Shown here: one piece after another, positions 42,755 through 51,792 of the stretch
Layout: each line of letters starts with the position of its first letter
Position numbering within the stretch: position 1 is the stretch's first letter
DNA from: Thermotomaculum hydrothermale
GTDB lineage: Bacteria > Acidobacteriota > Holophagae > Thermotomaculales > Thermotomaculaceae
Assembly (NCBI RefSeq): GCF_016592575.1
Contig: NZ_AP017470.1
Location: 1 to 64,000 of the forward strand
Direction of reading: 5' to 3'
DNA: 64,000 bases
Position numbers and translations under genes: made by a program
The notes under the pieces: generated by a model
The model's input: only the letters and a program-made list of their open reading frames with translations
The model's database searches: none
What the model was told of the DNA's origin: nothing

Positions 42755-44020
42755 ATGAAAGGTTTTATAAAATTTTTTTTAGTTTTAACAATGTTTTTCC
42801 CGATTTGTACATATTTAACCCCTTTTTCTCCTCAATACAAAGGAAATATATTAATTGTTTCGCCAGATGGAGACGATGTCAACGGTGACGGAAGTGTTGA
42901 TAATCCCTTTAAAACACTGGATACAGCATTATTCTATGCAAAGCAGGGAGACACAGTATATTTGAGAGGTGGAGTTTACCCCATTGAGGTAAATATTGAT
43001 GTTTCCGGCAACAGCCGTAATCCAATAACCATATCTTCATACCCCGGTGAGCATGCTATTTTTGACGGCACTATTGATGAAAATTCCGATTCAAACCCAC
43101 CGAAATTCAGAATAACAGGTGACTATTTAATTGTTGAAAACATAGAGGTGAGAAACGGCGGTTCTGACGGTGTGCTATTAACAGAAGGTGCTTCCCACAA
43201 TATCCTTAAAAATATTAAAGTGCACCATTGCTATTTTGCCGGGATTGAGATTGAGAATGGGGCAGGTTATAACCTTGTTCTCAACTGTGACTCATATATG
43301 AATTGTGATTACAGGGAAACTCACGGAGAGCATGCAGACGGTTTTGGGGTAAAGTTTAATGTTGGTAGGGGGAATGTTTTGAAAGGATGCAGGGCATGGA
43401 ACAACTCTGACGATGGTTTTGATATGTGGGAGGCAAACAACAAGGTAACAATTGAATACTGTATTGCTTGGGGAAACGGTTTTGACAGCTGGGGTATAGG
43501 AGGTGATTTTGCAGGAGACGGAAACGGTTTTAAACTTGGGCCTGGCGGCCATTTAATTCACCACTGTATTGCATTTTTAAACGCTTCAAGGGGATTTGAT
43601 TTCAACGATGCGGAAGAAAGCCTCTATGTTTACAACAATTCTTCATACAAAAATCCGGTAGGTTTTAACTTTCCAGATGGAAAGCATGTTTTAAAGAATA
43701 ATCTTTCTTTCAGGGACGGGAGAAACACAGTTGGAATGGAATGTGTGCAAGAGAGAAATTCATGGCAATACGATTCTGTTTCTGAATCAGCATTTGTTTC
43801 ACTTGATTATTCAGTTGTTATCGGAGAAAGAAAAGCAGATGGGAGTATTCCTCAAAATAATTTTTTTAAGCCTTCCCTTTATTCGCCTTACATTGATAAA
43901 GGAGTTGATGTAGGCCTTTTATATTACGGTAATGCACCTGAAATAGGGGCTGTTGAAATAAGGATATTCAGAATTATCATCCCTAAAGACCCTTTAACAA
44001 CACCCGCCTTATTGTTTTAA
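42755..44020 (+). CDS. Secreted parallel beta-helix protein, PL9 pectate-lyase-like
   Basis: A 421-residue exported protein with an N-terminal hydrophobic signal. Right-handed beta-helix coils begin with NPFKTLDTALFYAKQGDTVYLRGGVYP near residue 51. The PL9 calcium site pattern is present as EHADGFGVKF near 193 and NSDDGFDMWE near 217, and the likely catalytic lysine lies in GNGFKLGPGG near 252. These match the Pel9A-type active site. It would cleave polygalacturonate by beta-elimination, or a related uronic-acid polymer. It is transcribed alone. Confidence 0.78.
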   Translation: MKGFIKFFLVLTMFFPICTYLTPFSPQYKGNILIVSPDGDDVNGDGSVDNPFKTLDTALFYAKQGDTVYLRGGVYPIEVNIDVSGNSRNPITISSYPGEHAIFDGTIDENSDSNPPKFRITGDYLIVENIEVRNGGSDGVLLTEGASHNILKNIKVHHCYFAGIEIENGAGYNLVLNCDSYMNCDYRETHGEHADGFGVKFNVGRGNVLKGCRAWNNSDDGFDMWEANNKVTIEYCIAWGNGFDSWGIGGDFAGDGNGFKLGPGGHLIHHCIAFLNASRGFDFNDAEESLYVYNNSSYKNPVGFNFPDGKHVLKNNLSFRDGRNTVGMECVQERNSWQYDSVSESAFVSLDYSVVIGERKADGSIPQNNFFKPSLYSPYIDKGVDVGLLYYGNAPEIGAVEIRIFRIIIPKDPLTTPALLF

Positions 44021-44067
44021 ATTGTTTTAATACTGCAAGGGTTAAAATAACAATTTTTTGTTTTCTA

Positions 44068-44096
44068 TTGACTAATTAATGGATAATCAATAAAAT
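44068..44096 (+). promoter_or_regulatory. Promoter of the cutA gene cluster
   Basis: TTGACT at 44068-44073 and TAAAAT at 44091-44096 with ideal 17-bp spacing, 20 bp before the cutA start. Each box matches the consensus at five of six positions. Confidence 0.6.
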
Positions 44097-44115
44097 AATC
44101 TGGACGGAGGGGTTT

Positions 44116-44445
44116 ATGGCGGGGAAAAAGAGAAAGTATATTATGGTTATGACAACAGTTGGTTCAGAAGAGCAGGCTGTTGTTATTGCAGATGCTCTGG
44201 TTAACAAAAAAGTTGCCGCATGTGTAAACATTATCCCCTCAATTCGTTCCATTTACAGGTTTAAAGGTAAGGTCTGGGACGATGAAGAGTATCTGTTGAT
44301 TATAAAGTCAACAGAGAACAATTACAGCGAGATAGAAAAAACAATCACCGAACTTCACAATTATGAAATCCCCGAGATTTTGTCCTTCCCGATGGAAAAG
44401 GGAAGCAGAAACTTTCTAAACTGGATTGAGGAATCAGTCCTTTGA
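44116..44445 (+). CDS. cutA: Divalent-cation tolerance protein CutA
   Basis: A 109-residue trimeric, PII-like fold protein. MVMTTVGSEEQAVVIADALV near residue 10, VAACVNIIPSIRSIYRFKGKV near 33 and the YEIPEILSFP motif near 83 are diagnostic. CutA is implicated in metal tolerance, but its biochemical role is poorly defined. A GGAGG site precedes ATG 44116. Its stop overlaps the following TTG start by 4 bases. Confidence 0.92.
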   Translation: MAGKKRKYIMVMTTVGSEEQAVVIADALVNKKVAACVNIIPSIRSIYRFKGKVWDDEEYLLIIKSTENNYSEIEKTITELHNYEIPEILSFPMEKGSRNFLNWIEESVL

Positions 44446-45056
44446 TACAACTCTATGTTATCCGCCACGCACAGACACAATTCAATAAAGAACACATTTT
44501 TCAGGGTGTTACAGATAACGGTTTAAGCAGTGATGGTTTAAAGCAGGCAAAATATATAGCAGATTATTTTGATAATATTGAAATAGATGAAATATATTCA
44601 AGCCCATTAAATAGAGTTATCCAGACAGCTACACCACTTGCAGAAAAAAAGAAAAGAGAGATTAAAATTCTTGACAAATTCTACGAAGTGGATTGCGGAA
44701 AATGGGAAGGCAAAAACTGGTATTATCTTGTTGAAAATGAAGGAGAAAGTTTAAGAAAATGGTTGCTTGACGCAGACTTTAAAGCCCCTGAAGGGGAATC
44801 ACTCCTTGATGTTTACAATAGAATTGAAAAGCAACTTTTTGAAGTAATTTCAATGCCTGAAAGAGACAGAAATATAGTTTTATTTGGCCACGGTGGGGTA
44901 AACAGGGCAATTATCTGCCACCTTTTAGGAATTTCTATAAATAGAGCTTTCAGGTTTGAGCAGTCAAACGCCTGCATTAACCTTTTTGAGATAAGCGAAA
45001 AATTTCCGCCCAGATTGATTATGCTAAACTACACAGGGCATCTTAAGGAGGATTGA
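44442..45056 (+). CDS. Histidine phosphatase family protein
   Basis: A 204-residue phosphoglycerate-mutase-like phosphatase. The catalytic motif is VIRHAQTQFN at residues 5-14 (RHA variant of RHG), followed by SSPLNRVIQTA near 50. The second histidine lies in LFGHGGVNR near 149. The acidic residue region CGKWEG is typical. The substrate could be a phosphosugar or alpha-ribazole phosphate; no cobalamin genes are nearby. It starts at TTG 44442 coupled to cutA, and its stop overlaps the argS start. Confidence 0.87.
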   Translation: MIQLYVIRHAQTQFNKEHIFQGVTDNGLSSDGLKQAKYIADYFDNIEIDEIYSSPLNRVIQTATPLAEKKKREIKILDKFYEVDCGKWEGKNWYYLVENEGESLRKWLLDADFKAPEGESLLDVYNRIEKQLFEVISMPERDRNIVLFGHGGVNRAIICHLLGISINRAFRFEQSNACINLFEISEKFPPRLIMLNYTGHLKED

Positions 45057-46774
45057 TGATTGAATTGAAAGAAAAAATAGCAGATTCTATTGTTTATTTT
45101 CTCAAAGATAACGGTATTGATTTTAAAAGGCAGGATATATTAGTACAGTTTAAAAAGCCTGAGAAATTGGATTTTGGGGATATAGCATTTCCTGTTTTCA
45201 GGTTTGCAAAAGATTTCAGAAAACCACCTGTTGAAATTGCGGGGATGGTTAAGGATTTTTTTGAATCAAACCCCCTTGATGAAATTGAAAAGATTGAAGT
45301 AATAAATGGCTATGTAAACTTTCACATATCTCCCGAATGGATGTTTAATCAACTTGTTTCAAACCTTAATTCAAAGGGTGATAATTTTTATAAGCAGGAT
45401 GTTTTAAAAGATAAAACCTTTGTTGTTGAGTTTTCCTCACCAAATATAGCCAAACCTTTCAGTATAGGACATTTAAGAAGCACGGTTATAGGTAATTTCT
45501 TAAGAAATCTTTTGAAAGCATTGGGAGCAAATGTAATAGGGATAAACCATATTGGAGACTGGGGCACTCAATTCGGTAAGCTAATTGTTGCATTTAGACT
45601 CTGGGGAAACGAAGAAGAACTTGAAAAAGATCCTGTAAAGTATATGCTTAACCTTTATGTAAGGTTTCATAAAGAGGCAGAAGAAAACCCTGAACTTGAA
45701 GACAAAGCGAGAGAGGCTTTTTTAAGGCTTGAAAAGGGGGAAGAGGAAGAGAGAAACTTATGGGAAAAATTCAGAAGCCTTTCTTTGAAAGAGTTTGAAA
45801 AAACATACAAGAGGTTAAATGTTCACTTTGATAAGGTATTAGGTGAGGCTTTTTATTCTGACAAAATAGACAGGGTTATTAAAATACTTGAAGAGAAAAA
45901 ACTTCTTGAAGAAAGCGAAAATGCTTTAGTTGTAAAACTTGATGACTATAATATGCCGCCGTGTTTAATTAAAAAGTCTGACGGTGCAACCCTTTACGCA
46001 ACGAGGGATATAGCAGCGGCAATTTATAGAAAAGAGACTTTCAACTTTGACAAAATGCTGTATGTTGTTGGCTCTGAGCAAAAACTTCATTTCAGGCAAT
46101 TTATAAAGGTGCTTGAACTTGCCGGGTTTGAGTGGGCTAAGAATATGGAGCACATAGACTTTGGGTTATACAGGTTTAAAGATGGGAAGATGTCAACCAG
46201 AAAGGGCAAGGTTGTCCTTCTTGAAGAGGTGTTAGACGAGGCTGTAAAAAGAATAAGAGACATAATGGAAGAGAAAAACCCTGATTTAACAAAAGAAGAA
46301 AGGGAAAATGTTGCCGAAGTTTTAGGCACAGGAGCAATAATATTTAACGATTTGAAAAATGACAGAATAAAAGATGTTCAATTCTCCTGGGATGAGGTTT
46401 TAAACTTTGAAGGTGAGTCAGGGCCCTACATTGCATACTCATATGTCAGGTGCAATGGTATTTTAAGGAATGCAGAATCTGTCAAGGAAAGCGAAAATTA
46501 TAAAGCAACCCATGATAGTGAAATCTCATTGATAAAAAAACTTTTTGAGTTCAAAGAAATAATGCTTATAGCCTACAACAACAGAAAAAGCCATTTTATC
46601 GCAAATTATCTCCTTGATTTAACAAAATCGTTTACAACCTTTTATCACAATTGCAGGGTTATTGGTGAGAGTGACGATATTTCTTCTTTCAGAAAAATGC
46701 TTGTAAAATTAACTATGAGCACATTAAAAGCGGGGGCAGAGATATTGGGAATGAGGCTTCCTGACAGGATGTAA
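45056..46774 (+). CDS. argS: Arginyl-tRNA synthetase
   Basis: Class I synthetase of about 572 residues that charges tRNA-Arg. The N-terminal additional domain includes KLDFGDIAFPVF near 37. The HIGH motif appears as KPFSIGHLRST near 133, and the KMSKS loop as DGKMSTRKGKVVLLEE near 377. The C-terminal anticodon-binding domain has FNDLKNDR and SYVRCNGI and ends near GMRLPDRM. ATG 45056 follows AAGGAGG by 5 bases and is preferred to the TTG three bases earlier. Confidence 0.96.
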   Translation: MIELKEKIADSIVYFLKDNGIDFKRQDILVQFKKPEKLDFGDIAFPVFRFAKDFRKPPVEIAGMVKDFFESNPLDEIEKIEVINGYVNFHISPEWMFNQLVSNLNSKGDNFYKQDVLKDKTFVVEFSSPNIAKPFSIGHLRSTVIGNFLRNLLKALGANVIGINHIGDWGTQFGKLIVAFRLWGNEEELEKDPVKYMLNLYVRFHKEAEENPELEDKAREAFLRLEKGEEEERNLWEKFRSLSLKEFEKTYKRLNVHFDKVLGEAFYSDKIDRVIKILEEKKLLEESENALVVKLDDYNMPPCLIKKSDGATLYATRDIAAAIYRKETFNFDKMLYVVGSEQKLHFRQFIKVLELAGFEWAKNMEHIDFGLYRFKDGKMSTRKGKVVLLEEVLDEAVKRIRDIMEEKNPDLTKEERENVAEVLGTGAIIFNDLKNDRIKDVQFSWDEVLNFEGESGPYIAYSYVRCNGILRNAESVKESENYKATHDSEISLIKKLFEFKEIMLIAYNNRKSHFIANYLLDLTKSFTTFYHNCRVIGESDDISSFRKMLVKLTMSTLKAGAEILGMRLPDRM

Positions 46775-46775
46775 T

Positions 46776-47678
46776 ATGGATTTTGGCGTTTTGTTTAACC
46801 CCTTCTCAGGCGGGGGAAAGGCAAGAAATTTTAGAGAATACTTAAAGCAAAAATTACTAAAAACCGATAAAAAATTTATATGGATTGAGACAAAAAAGGC
46901 AGGAGACGGGACAAAGATTACAGAGTTTTTCCTTAACAGGGGTATAAAAAAAATTCTTGTTTGTGGTGGAGACGGGACAATAAATGAATCTGTGTCAGCC
47001 CTTGCCGAAAATAAAAATGACGCCCACATATTTATTTTGCCTCTTGGAATAGGAAACGATTTTGTCCGCTCTATAAAGTTAAATTTTACGCCTGAAAAAC
47101 TTTTAGATATATTTCTTGAAGAAAAATATGCCATAAAAAGTGTGGATTGTGGAAAAATTAACGGCAATTTTTTCGTCAATAATTGCGGGATAGGATTTGA
47201 CGGTGCTGTAACAAAACTTGCTGAGAAGTTAAGAGGGACAAAAGACCCTTATACAAAGGCAGCATTGAGAAAAATACTTTTTTACAAAGGGTTCAAGGCA
47301 AAGGTGAGGATTGACGGGAAATTAAAGGCAAACGGAAATTTACTCCTTTTGGTAATTTCAAACGGTGAATATTATGGAAGAGGGATAAAGATAACCCCGG
47401 GGGCAAGCATTGATGACGGTTATTTTAATATTTTGATTGTTGAGAATGTCGGTGTTATGAAAAGGTTGCCTCTATTTTACTCGGTAAAAAAAGAGAATCA
47501 CATAAAAAGAGAAGAGTTCAAGTTTTTCAAAGGAAAAGAGATAGAGGTTGATTTTTTTGATAAAAGTGTTGATTGCCACACAGATGGTTTGTATTTGAAC
47601 CTGTCAGATGTTTCAAGAATTTCAATGCTCCATAAAAAGGTAAAAATAGCATATTCTCTGAAAGGAGATAAAAAGTGA
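46776..47678 (+). CDS. Diacylglycerol kinase-family lipid kinase (YegS/DgkB-like)
   Basis: A 300-residue NAD-kinase-fold lipid kinase. NPFSGGGKARNF near residue 8, the nucleotide-binding CGGDGTINESVSALAE near 65 and LPLGIGNDFVRSI near 90 are the family signature. NNCGIGFDGAV near 133 follows. The substrate could be diacylglycerol or another membrane lipid. It lies one base after argS and overlaps the S55 gene by 4 bases. Confidence 0.88.
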   Translation: MDFGVLFNPFSGGGKARNFREYLKQKLLKTDKKFIWIETKKAGDGTKITEFFLNRGIKKILVCGGDGTINESVSALAENKNDAHIFILPLGIGNDFVRSIKLNFTPEKLLDIFLEEKYAIKSVDCGKINGNFFVNNCGIGFDGAVTKLAEKLRGTKDPYTKAALRKILFYKGFKAKVRIDGKLKANGNLLLLVISNGEYYGRGIKITPGASIDDGYFNILIVENVGVMKRLPLFYSVKKENHIKREEFKFFKGKEIEVDFFDKSVDCHTDGLYLNLSDVSRISMLHKKVKIAYSLKGDKK

Positions 47679-49357
47679 AAAAAGTAATTGTTTTTTTTAT
47701 GATTTTAGCTTCAATTTCGGTATTTTCTCAGGATTTCATATATTCAAGACAGTTAAAGCCTGGTATGAAGGGATACGGTTTAACCGTGTTCCAGGGTGAT
47801 AAGATTGAGAAATTCAAAGTTGATATTTTAGGTGTTTTAAAGAATATGGTGCCCGGTGAAAACAGGGTTTTAATAAGGTGTGAAGGGGATTTTGTAAACA
47901 AGGCAGGTATTATTGCGGGAATGAGCGGAAGCCCTGTTTTTATAGATGGCAAACTTGCAGGTGCGGTCTCCTTTGGCTGGGAATTTGGCAAAGAGCCTAT
48001 AGGGGGGCTAACCCCTATTGAAGATATGCTTGATGTAATAAATACATACTCAAGCGGAGAAGTTCAGGAAATAATGTTTGATAAAAAGCCAAACATTGAG
48101 GATATAATCAATCCAAAGCCTGAAAACTTTATGCCTGAAAGGTTGAAAAAGTTTTTTGCAAACAATGACTTTGTCGCTACTGGTTTTGAATCCCTTCCCT
48201 TTGCTTCATCAGGGACAGGGGGTATTGACTACTCTTATGAGAAAAAACCAGAAGAGGGAGGCCCCATTGCTGTTGCCTTAACAAGGGGGGATTTAAACCT
48301 CTATGCAATAGGAACAATTACATATGTAAAAAATAACTATATACTTGCTTTTGGGCATCCTATGTTTGGGTTAGGGCATGTTTCAATTCCTATTCACTCT
48401 GCGAAGATACTTGCAATTTACCCATCCTATAAATCCTCAAACAAGATTGGAATTATTGGCAAAGAAATAGGCACGCTTGTTGAAGACAGAAGTGCTGCAA
48501 TTTTAGGGATTAAAGGCAAAAAAGCCTATATGATTCCCATAAATGTTAAGTTAAACTTAAAAAACAAAACAAAGGAATACTCTATTGAGGTTGCTGAAGA
48601 GCCTTTATTAACCCCTTTTCTTGTAAATCTTGTTTTTTCAAGCGTTTTGCAGAATGCAACCAAAAATGTGGGCTTTTCAACCTTTAATTTAAGGGGGAAA
48701 ATAAAGGTTGAAGGTTATCCCGATATAATTCTCAATTCATTGATTACCGGGGCAAATTACCAGACAACTGTGTATCAAATTGCCTCTCTTGTTAGCGCAG
48801 TTATTCAAAACCCCTATGTTAAGGCAAGGATAGAGGGCATTTCAGTTGACTTAAACTTTGTTGAAGACATAAGGTTTGCTCAAATAATGAAGGTAAAATC
48901 ATCAACAACAAAGGTTAAAAGAGGCAAATCTGTCCATTTACAGGTCTATTTAAAGCCTTTTCAAAAAGACTTAATGATAAAAAATGTAATTATAAAAGTC
49001 CCCAAAACTGTTAAACCTGGCAAATACTATATTGAGCTTGGTGACGGGTTCACAATAATGAAAAGGCAGTCAAAGGTGCTTGCAAGAAGGATTGAAACAC
49101 TTGACGGATTTATCAGGCTTGTAAACAGGTTTTTAAGGAATAACAAGGTTTATGTGTCTCTGGCAGGTAATACAAACGCAGTCTTTATGGGAGAGAGTGT
49201 CCAGCCTGATTTACCGGGCTCTATTGTTGATACTATAAAAACACAATCAACATACATTCCTAAAACAAACAAGTGGAAGCAATACTACTCTGTTGACATA
49301 CTGACTCTGCCCTATGTTGTTAAGGGATACTTTTTGATTCCAATTGAAATAGAGTAA
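47675..49357 (+). CDS. SpoIVB-type (S55) peptidase domain protein
   Basis: A 560-residue exported protein with signal peptide ending near residue 18 (VFS-Q). The S55 domain follows directly: LKPGMKGYGLTVFQGDKIEKF near 27 and the nucleophile motif GIIAGMSGSPVFIDGKLAGA near 83, with Ser in GSP. ILAFGHPMFGLGHVSIPIHS near 223 is the conserved second motif. The C-terminal 200 residues form an unclassified beta-rich domain. In Bacillus this peptidase signals in sporulation, but nothing here suggests sporulation. GTG start overlaps the kinase stop. Confidence 0.82.
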   Translation: MKKVIVFFMILASISVFSQDFIYSRQLKPGMKGYGLTVFQGDKIEKFKVDILGVLKNMVPGENRVLIRCEGDFVNKAGIIAGMSGSPVFIDGKLAGAVSFGWEFGKEPIGGLTPIEDMLDVINTYSSGEVQEIMFDKKPNIEDIINPKPENFMPERLKKFFANNDFVATGFESLPFASSGTGGIDYSYEKKPEEGGPIAVALTRGDLNLYAIGTITYVKNNYILAFGHPMFGLGHVSIPIHSAKILAIYPSYKSSNKIGIIGKEIGTLVEDRSAAILGIKGKKAYMIPINVKLNLKNKTKEYSIEVAEEPLLTPFLVNLVFSSVLQNATKNVGFSTFNLRGKIKVEGYPDIILNSLITGANYQTTVYQIASLVSAVIQNPYVKARIEGISVDLNFVEDIRFAQIMKVKSSTTKVKRGKSVHLQVYLKPFQKDLMIKNVIIKVPKTVKPGKYYIELGDGFTIMKRQSKVLARRIETLDGFIRLVNRFLRNNKVYVSLAGNTNAVFMGESVQPDLPGSIVDTIKTQSTYIPKTNKWKQYYSVDILTLPYVVKGYFLIPIEIE

Positions 49358-49414
49358 AGAATATTGTTTTAAAAAAATCTGAATTTTTAATTTTTTTTTA
49401 AATTTAAGCAAATA

Positions 49415-49492
49415 TGCTAAAATTACTCTGTTAGTCGGACGGGTGTTTTGAACTACTTATAAAGCCCCGGGAAAATATCCCGGGGCTTTTGG
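49415..49492 (+). ncRNA. Candidate small RNA or long 3' leader ending in a terminator
   Basis: An extended -10 promoter TGCTAAAAT lies at 49415-49423, without a good -35 box. A transcript starting near 49430 would run about 60 bases into a strong terminator. No ORF is present. It may instead simply be the 3' end of the upstream mRNA. The remaining 241-bp gap has no other feature. Confidence 0.25.
49461..49490 (+). terminator. Terminator after the S55 gene
   Basis: Perfect 12-bp stem AAAGCCCCGGGA / TCCCGGGGCTTT with a 5-base loop, followed by T, GG and six T residues. A and T tracts on both sides allow some activity in either direction. Confidence 0.88.
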
Positions 49493-49598
49493 TTTTTTAA
49501 GAGTAACTCATATTCCATGTGAAATTATTAAATGCTAAAAATCAATCACTTATGACTAATTTTTCCCATTAACTACAAAGCAATTGTTACAACAAATT

Positions 49599-49991
49599 TT
49601 ACATTTCATCTAATTCTGCAAGTTCTTCTTCCATTTTAGGCTCATATTTTTTCATTATAACTCTTGCAAGACCAAGATTTCCCTTCTTTGTTATAGCTAC
49701 GCCAAGAAAATGTTTATTTCCTAACTTCCTGACCAGAAAGTAAAATTTATCTGTAGTTACAAGTATATCTTCTACTTCGCCAACAACTTCAGGACCACCT
49801 AAAAGATCTAATGCTACATCATTTTGTTTTAAAACTTCTGCGTAAGCAGCAGATGATACTGAAACATCAAAACTGGGGTCAACAGAATATGAAGCTAAAG
49901 CTAATCCTGTTTCCATATTTACTACAGATGCACCAACCATTTCAGCAATTTCTTTTGCCGCACTTTCCAATAATTTTTCTAATTCACCCAT
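49599..49991 (-). CDS. Roadblock/LC7-domain protein
   Basis: A 130-residue protein with the roadblock/longin-like fold: MVGASVVNMETGLALASYS near residue 18, a central helix VSSAAYAEVLKQ near 48 and the strand pair DILVTTDKFYFLVRKL near 76. Such proteins usually regulate small Ras-like GTPases (MglB type) and cell polarity. ATG 49991 follows AGGAGGGG and is preferred over the longer frame to 50084. It stands alone without an MglA-type GTPase gene nearby. Confidence 0.75.
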   Translation of the reverse strand: MGELEKLLESAAKEIAEMVGASVVNMETGLALASYSVDPSFDVSVSSAAYAEVLKQNDVALDLLGGPEVVGEVEDILVTTDKFYFLVRKLGNKHFLGVAITKKGNLGLARVIMKKYEPKMEEELAELDEM

Positions 49992-50808
49992 TTTTCCCCT
50001 CCTGTTCAAAGTTTTTTTAATTTTAAAATATGTATTATAGTAATTACCAGAAAAAGTCGGTAAGACTTTCCTGATAAAAAACAAATACCCCCAATTCAGG
50101 GTGAATTATATATTATTCTTAATACAAAAAAAAATCAATAGAAAATAATTCTTAAAACACAAAAAATCGAAAAAAATTTTTGCAAAATAAATAAAAATAA
50201 TAAAAATTTTTTACAAAGTAAATAAAAATAATTGCTCTACGAAAAAATGCTCTTTTATGATGATGTTATTTTCTCTTTTTCGAAAAAAATAAGAAACTTT
50301 GTATGAAAAAGTCATGGAATGAGATTTAAAAAAAAATTAAATACAATATGGGAAAAAATCAAAGAGAAATTGAAAAAACAATGAATGAATTTGTAGAAAA
50401 ATGGGGCAAAATATATAGGAGTTTCTATAAGTTGCGAGACGATGCGAACAATTGCATTTTTTGTTTTTTTCAAAGAAGATAAGGAGCTACTTTTCTACAA
50501 CAACTGGATGGAAAGGAGTTTCAAGGAATTGAAAGGGGGATTAAAGGGCTATGTTTATTTCTAAAAATTATGCTAAAAAGTTTTATATCTTTATTTTAAT
50601 AAAAATACGAAAGGTACAACACAGGAAACTAAGTTATTCAGAGAAAACTAAATTATTCATGGATGGCAACAGAAAACTTAAGGAATCTTAATTAAACCAA
50701 CAGGAAATTTTGATATAAAAAACTTTTCTACCTAGCAAATAGTGATTAACATAAAAAATTTTACATTATCTAAGATAACATTATGTTATTAAAAAAGTTG
50801 GAATTTTT
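49992..50808. other. Long AT-rich intergenic gap
   Basis: An 817-bp stretch of very high AT content with many A and T tracts. Apart from the decayed transposase piece at 50348-50564 I see no gene, RNA or clear terminator. The low G+C and the IS remnant suggest an old insertion region under weak selection. Confidence 0.6.
50348..50564 (+). pseudogene. Decayed IS256-type transposase C-terminal fragment
   Basis: Translation from 50348 gives NEFVEKWGKIYRSFYKLRDD and then NNCIFCFF. After a frameshift near 50465 it reads LLFYNNWMERSFKELKGGLK to a stop at 50562. This matches the end of mutator/IS256-like transposases: a kW-x-k-Y-P region, a hydrophobic FF segment, then yTTN-x-iEr-x-n-x-e-x-rrr. Both frameshift and absence of the catalytic core mark it as a remnant. 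The original element ends are not recognisable. Confidence 0.55.
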
Positions 50809-51792
50809 TTAATTAAACCTTTTAGAAATTATCTGCAAAGAATCCATTGTTTCTTTCCATGCTAATAGTTCAGATTTTATAAAGTAAATACTTCCCTTTG
50901 CAGATTCAAAGCGGTATGGGATTGAGAGCCTTTCAAGGTTTTCAAGTGCTTCAGGCGGAATGCTAACGATTTCCATAGCCTCTTTTAAACTTATAACATC
51001 AAAAACAGAGCAGTTTTTTTTCCTGAAATTAAACCTTTTTGTAACAATTTCAACGGTAATCTTTTTGTTAAAGTGATACGCCTTTTGAAGGTACATTAAG
51101 AAATTTTCCTCTCCCTGCTGATACAGGCACTGTGCCTTGCCGATTAAAGCATACGGATTTGACGGGTTTAATTTCAAAGCAAGTGAAAATAGCCTCTCTC
51201 CTGTCTCAAAATCGTTAAAGTAAACGGCTATATTGCCTAATTTAATCAGGGTTTTTTCATTAAACCCCCTGATTTTAAAGGGATAGATTAAAAAAGGCTT
51301 AACCTCTTCAAAGTCTTTGTTTTCTATGCAGAAGTCTATAAAATCCTCAATTAAACTTAAATCCATATAGAGTTTTAGCATTTTTTTGTAAAAGAGTTTA
51401 GTAAAACTCTTCTTTTCCATTTCTTTTACTGCTTTAAGCATATTTTTATAAACAATGTCCCTTGTGTCGTAAGGCTTTCCTAAGGTTGAGAGTTTTCTGG
51501 ACTTAAATTTACATTCAGTCAGGGAGATTATTTCCCTTGAATTGATTGTTATATCGTTTACAGCATTCTGGCAATCTCTAAAAATCATTATAAGAGAGTC
51601 CCTCAACTCTTCGTCTATTTCGTCAATATTTATGCTTTTTTTCAGGTTTTGAACCATGGTGGAGGGAAAGGTTATATCAAGGTTTACCATTTGAAGGGGG
51701 ACTTTGTAGTTGATGAAAATGTTGAGAGAAACAACAGCATTTTCTCTGTCAATTGACTCAACATCAACAAGGTATAAAAGGCTATCCCTCAA
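50809..51792 (-). CDS. TPR protein with C-terminal excisionase-like helix-turn-helix
   Basis: A 327-residue protein I do not recognise as a whole. The N-terminal 100 residues are beta-rich (LVDVESIDRENAVVSLNIFI). The middle is helical with one clear TPR (ERLFSLALKLNPSNPYALIG near 209). The last 60 residues resemble a MerR/excisionase-type DNA-binding domain (ISLKEAMEIVSIPPEALENL and an IYFIKSELLAWKE end). It starts at TTG 51792 inside the 3' end of mnmA with GGAGGG upstream, so it is coupled to mnmA. Function unknown. Confidence 0.6.
   Translation of the reverse strand: MRDSLLYLVDVESIDRENAVVSLNIFINYKVPLQMVNLDITFPSTMVQNLKKSINIDEIDEELRDSLIMIFRDCQNAVNDITINSREIISLTECKFKSRKLSTLGKPYDTRDIVYKNMLKAVKEMEKKSFTKLFYKKMLKLYMDLSLIEDFIDFCIENKDFEEVKPFLIYPFKIRGFNEKTLIKLGNIAVYFNDFETGERLFSLALKLNPSNPYALIGKAQCLYQQGEENFLMYLQKAYHFNKKITVEIVTKRFNFRKKNCSVFDVISLKEAMEIVSIPPEALENLERLSIPYRFESAKGSIYFIKSELLAWKETMDSLQIISKRFN

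Noticed and set aside
49992-50347. Possible origin or attachment site in the very AT-rich gap
   Set aside because: No DnaA boxes, iterons, integrase gene or flanking direct repeats could be seen; AT-richness alone is not evidence.
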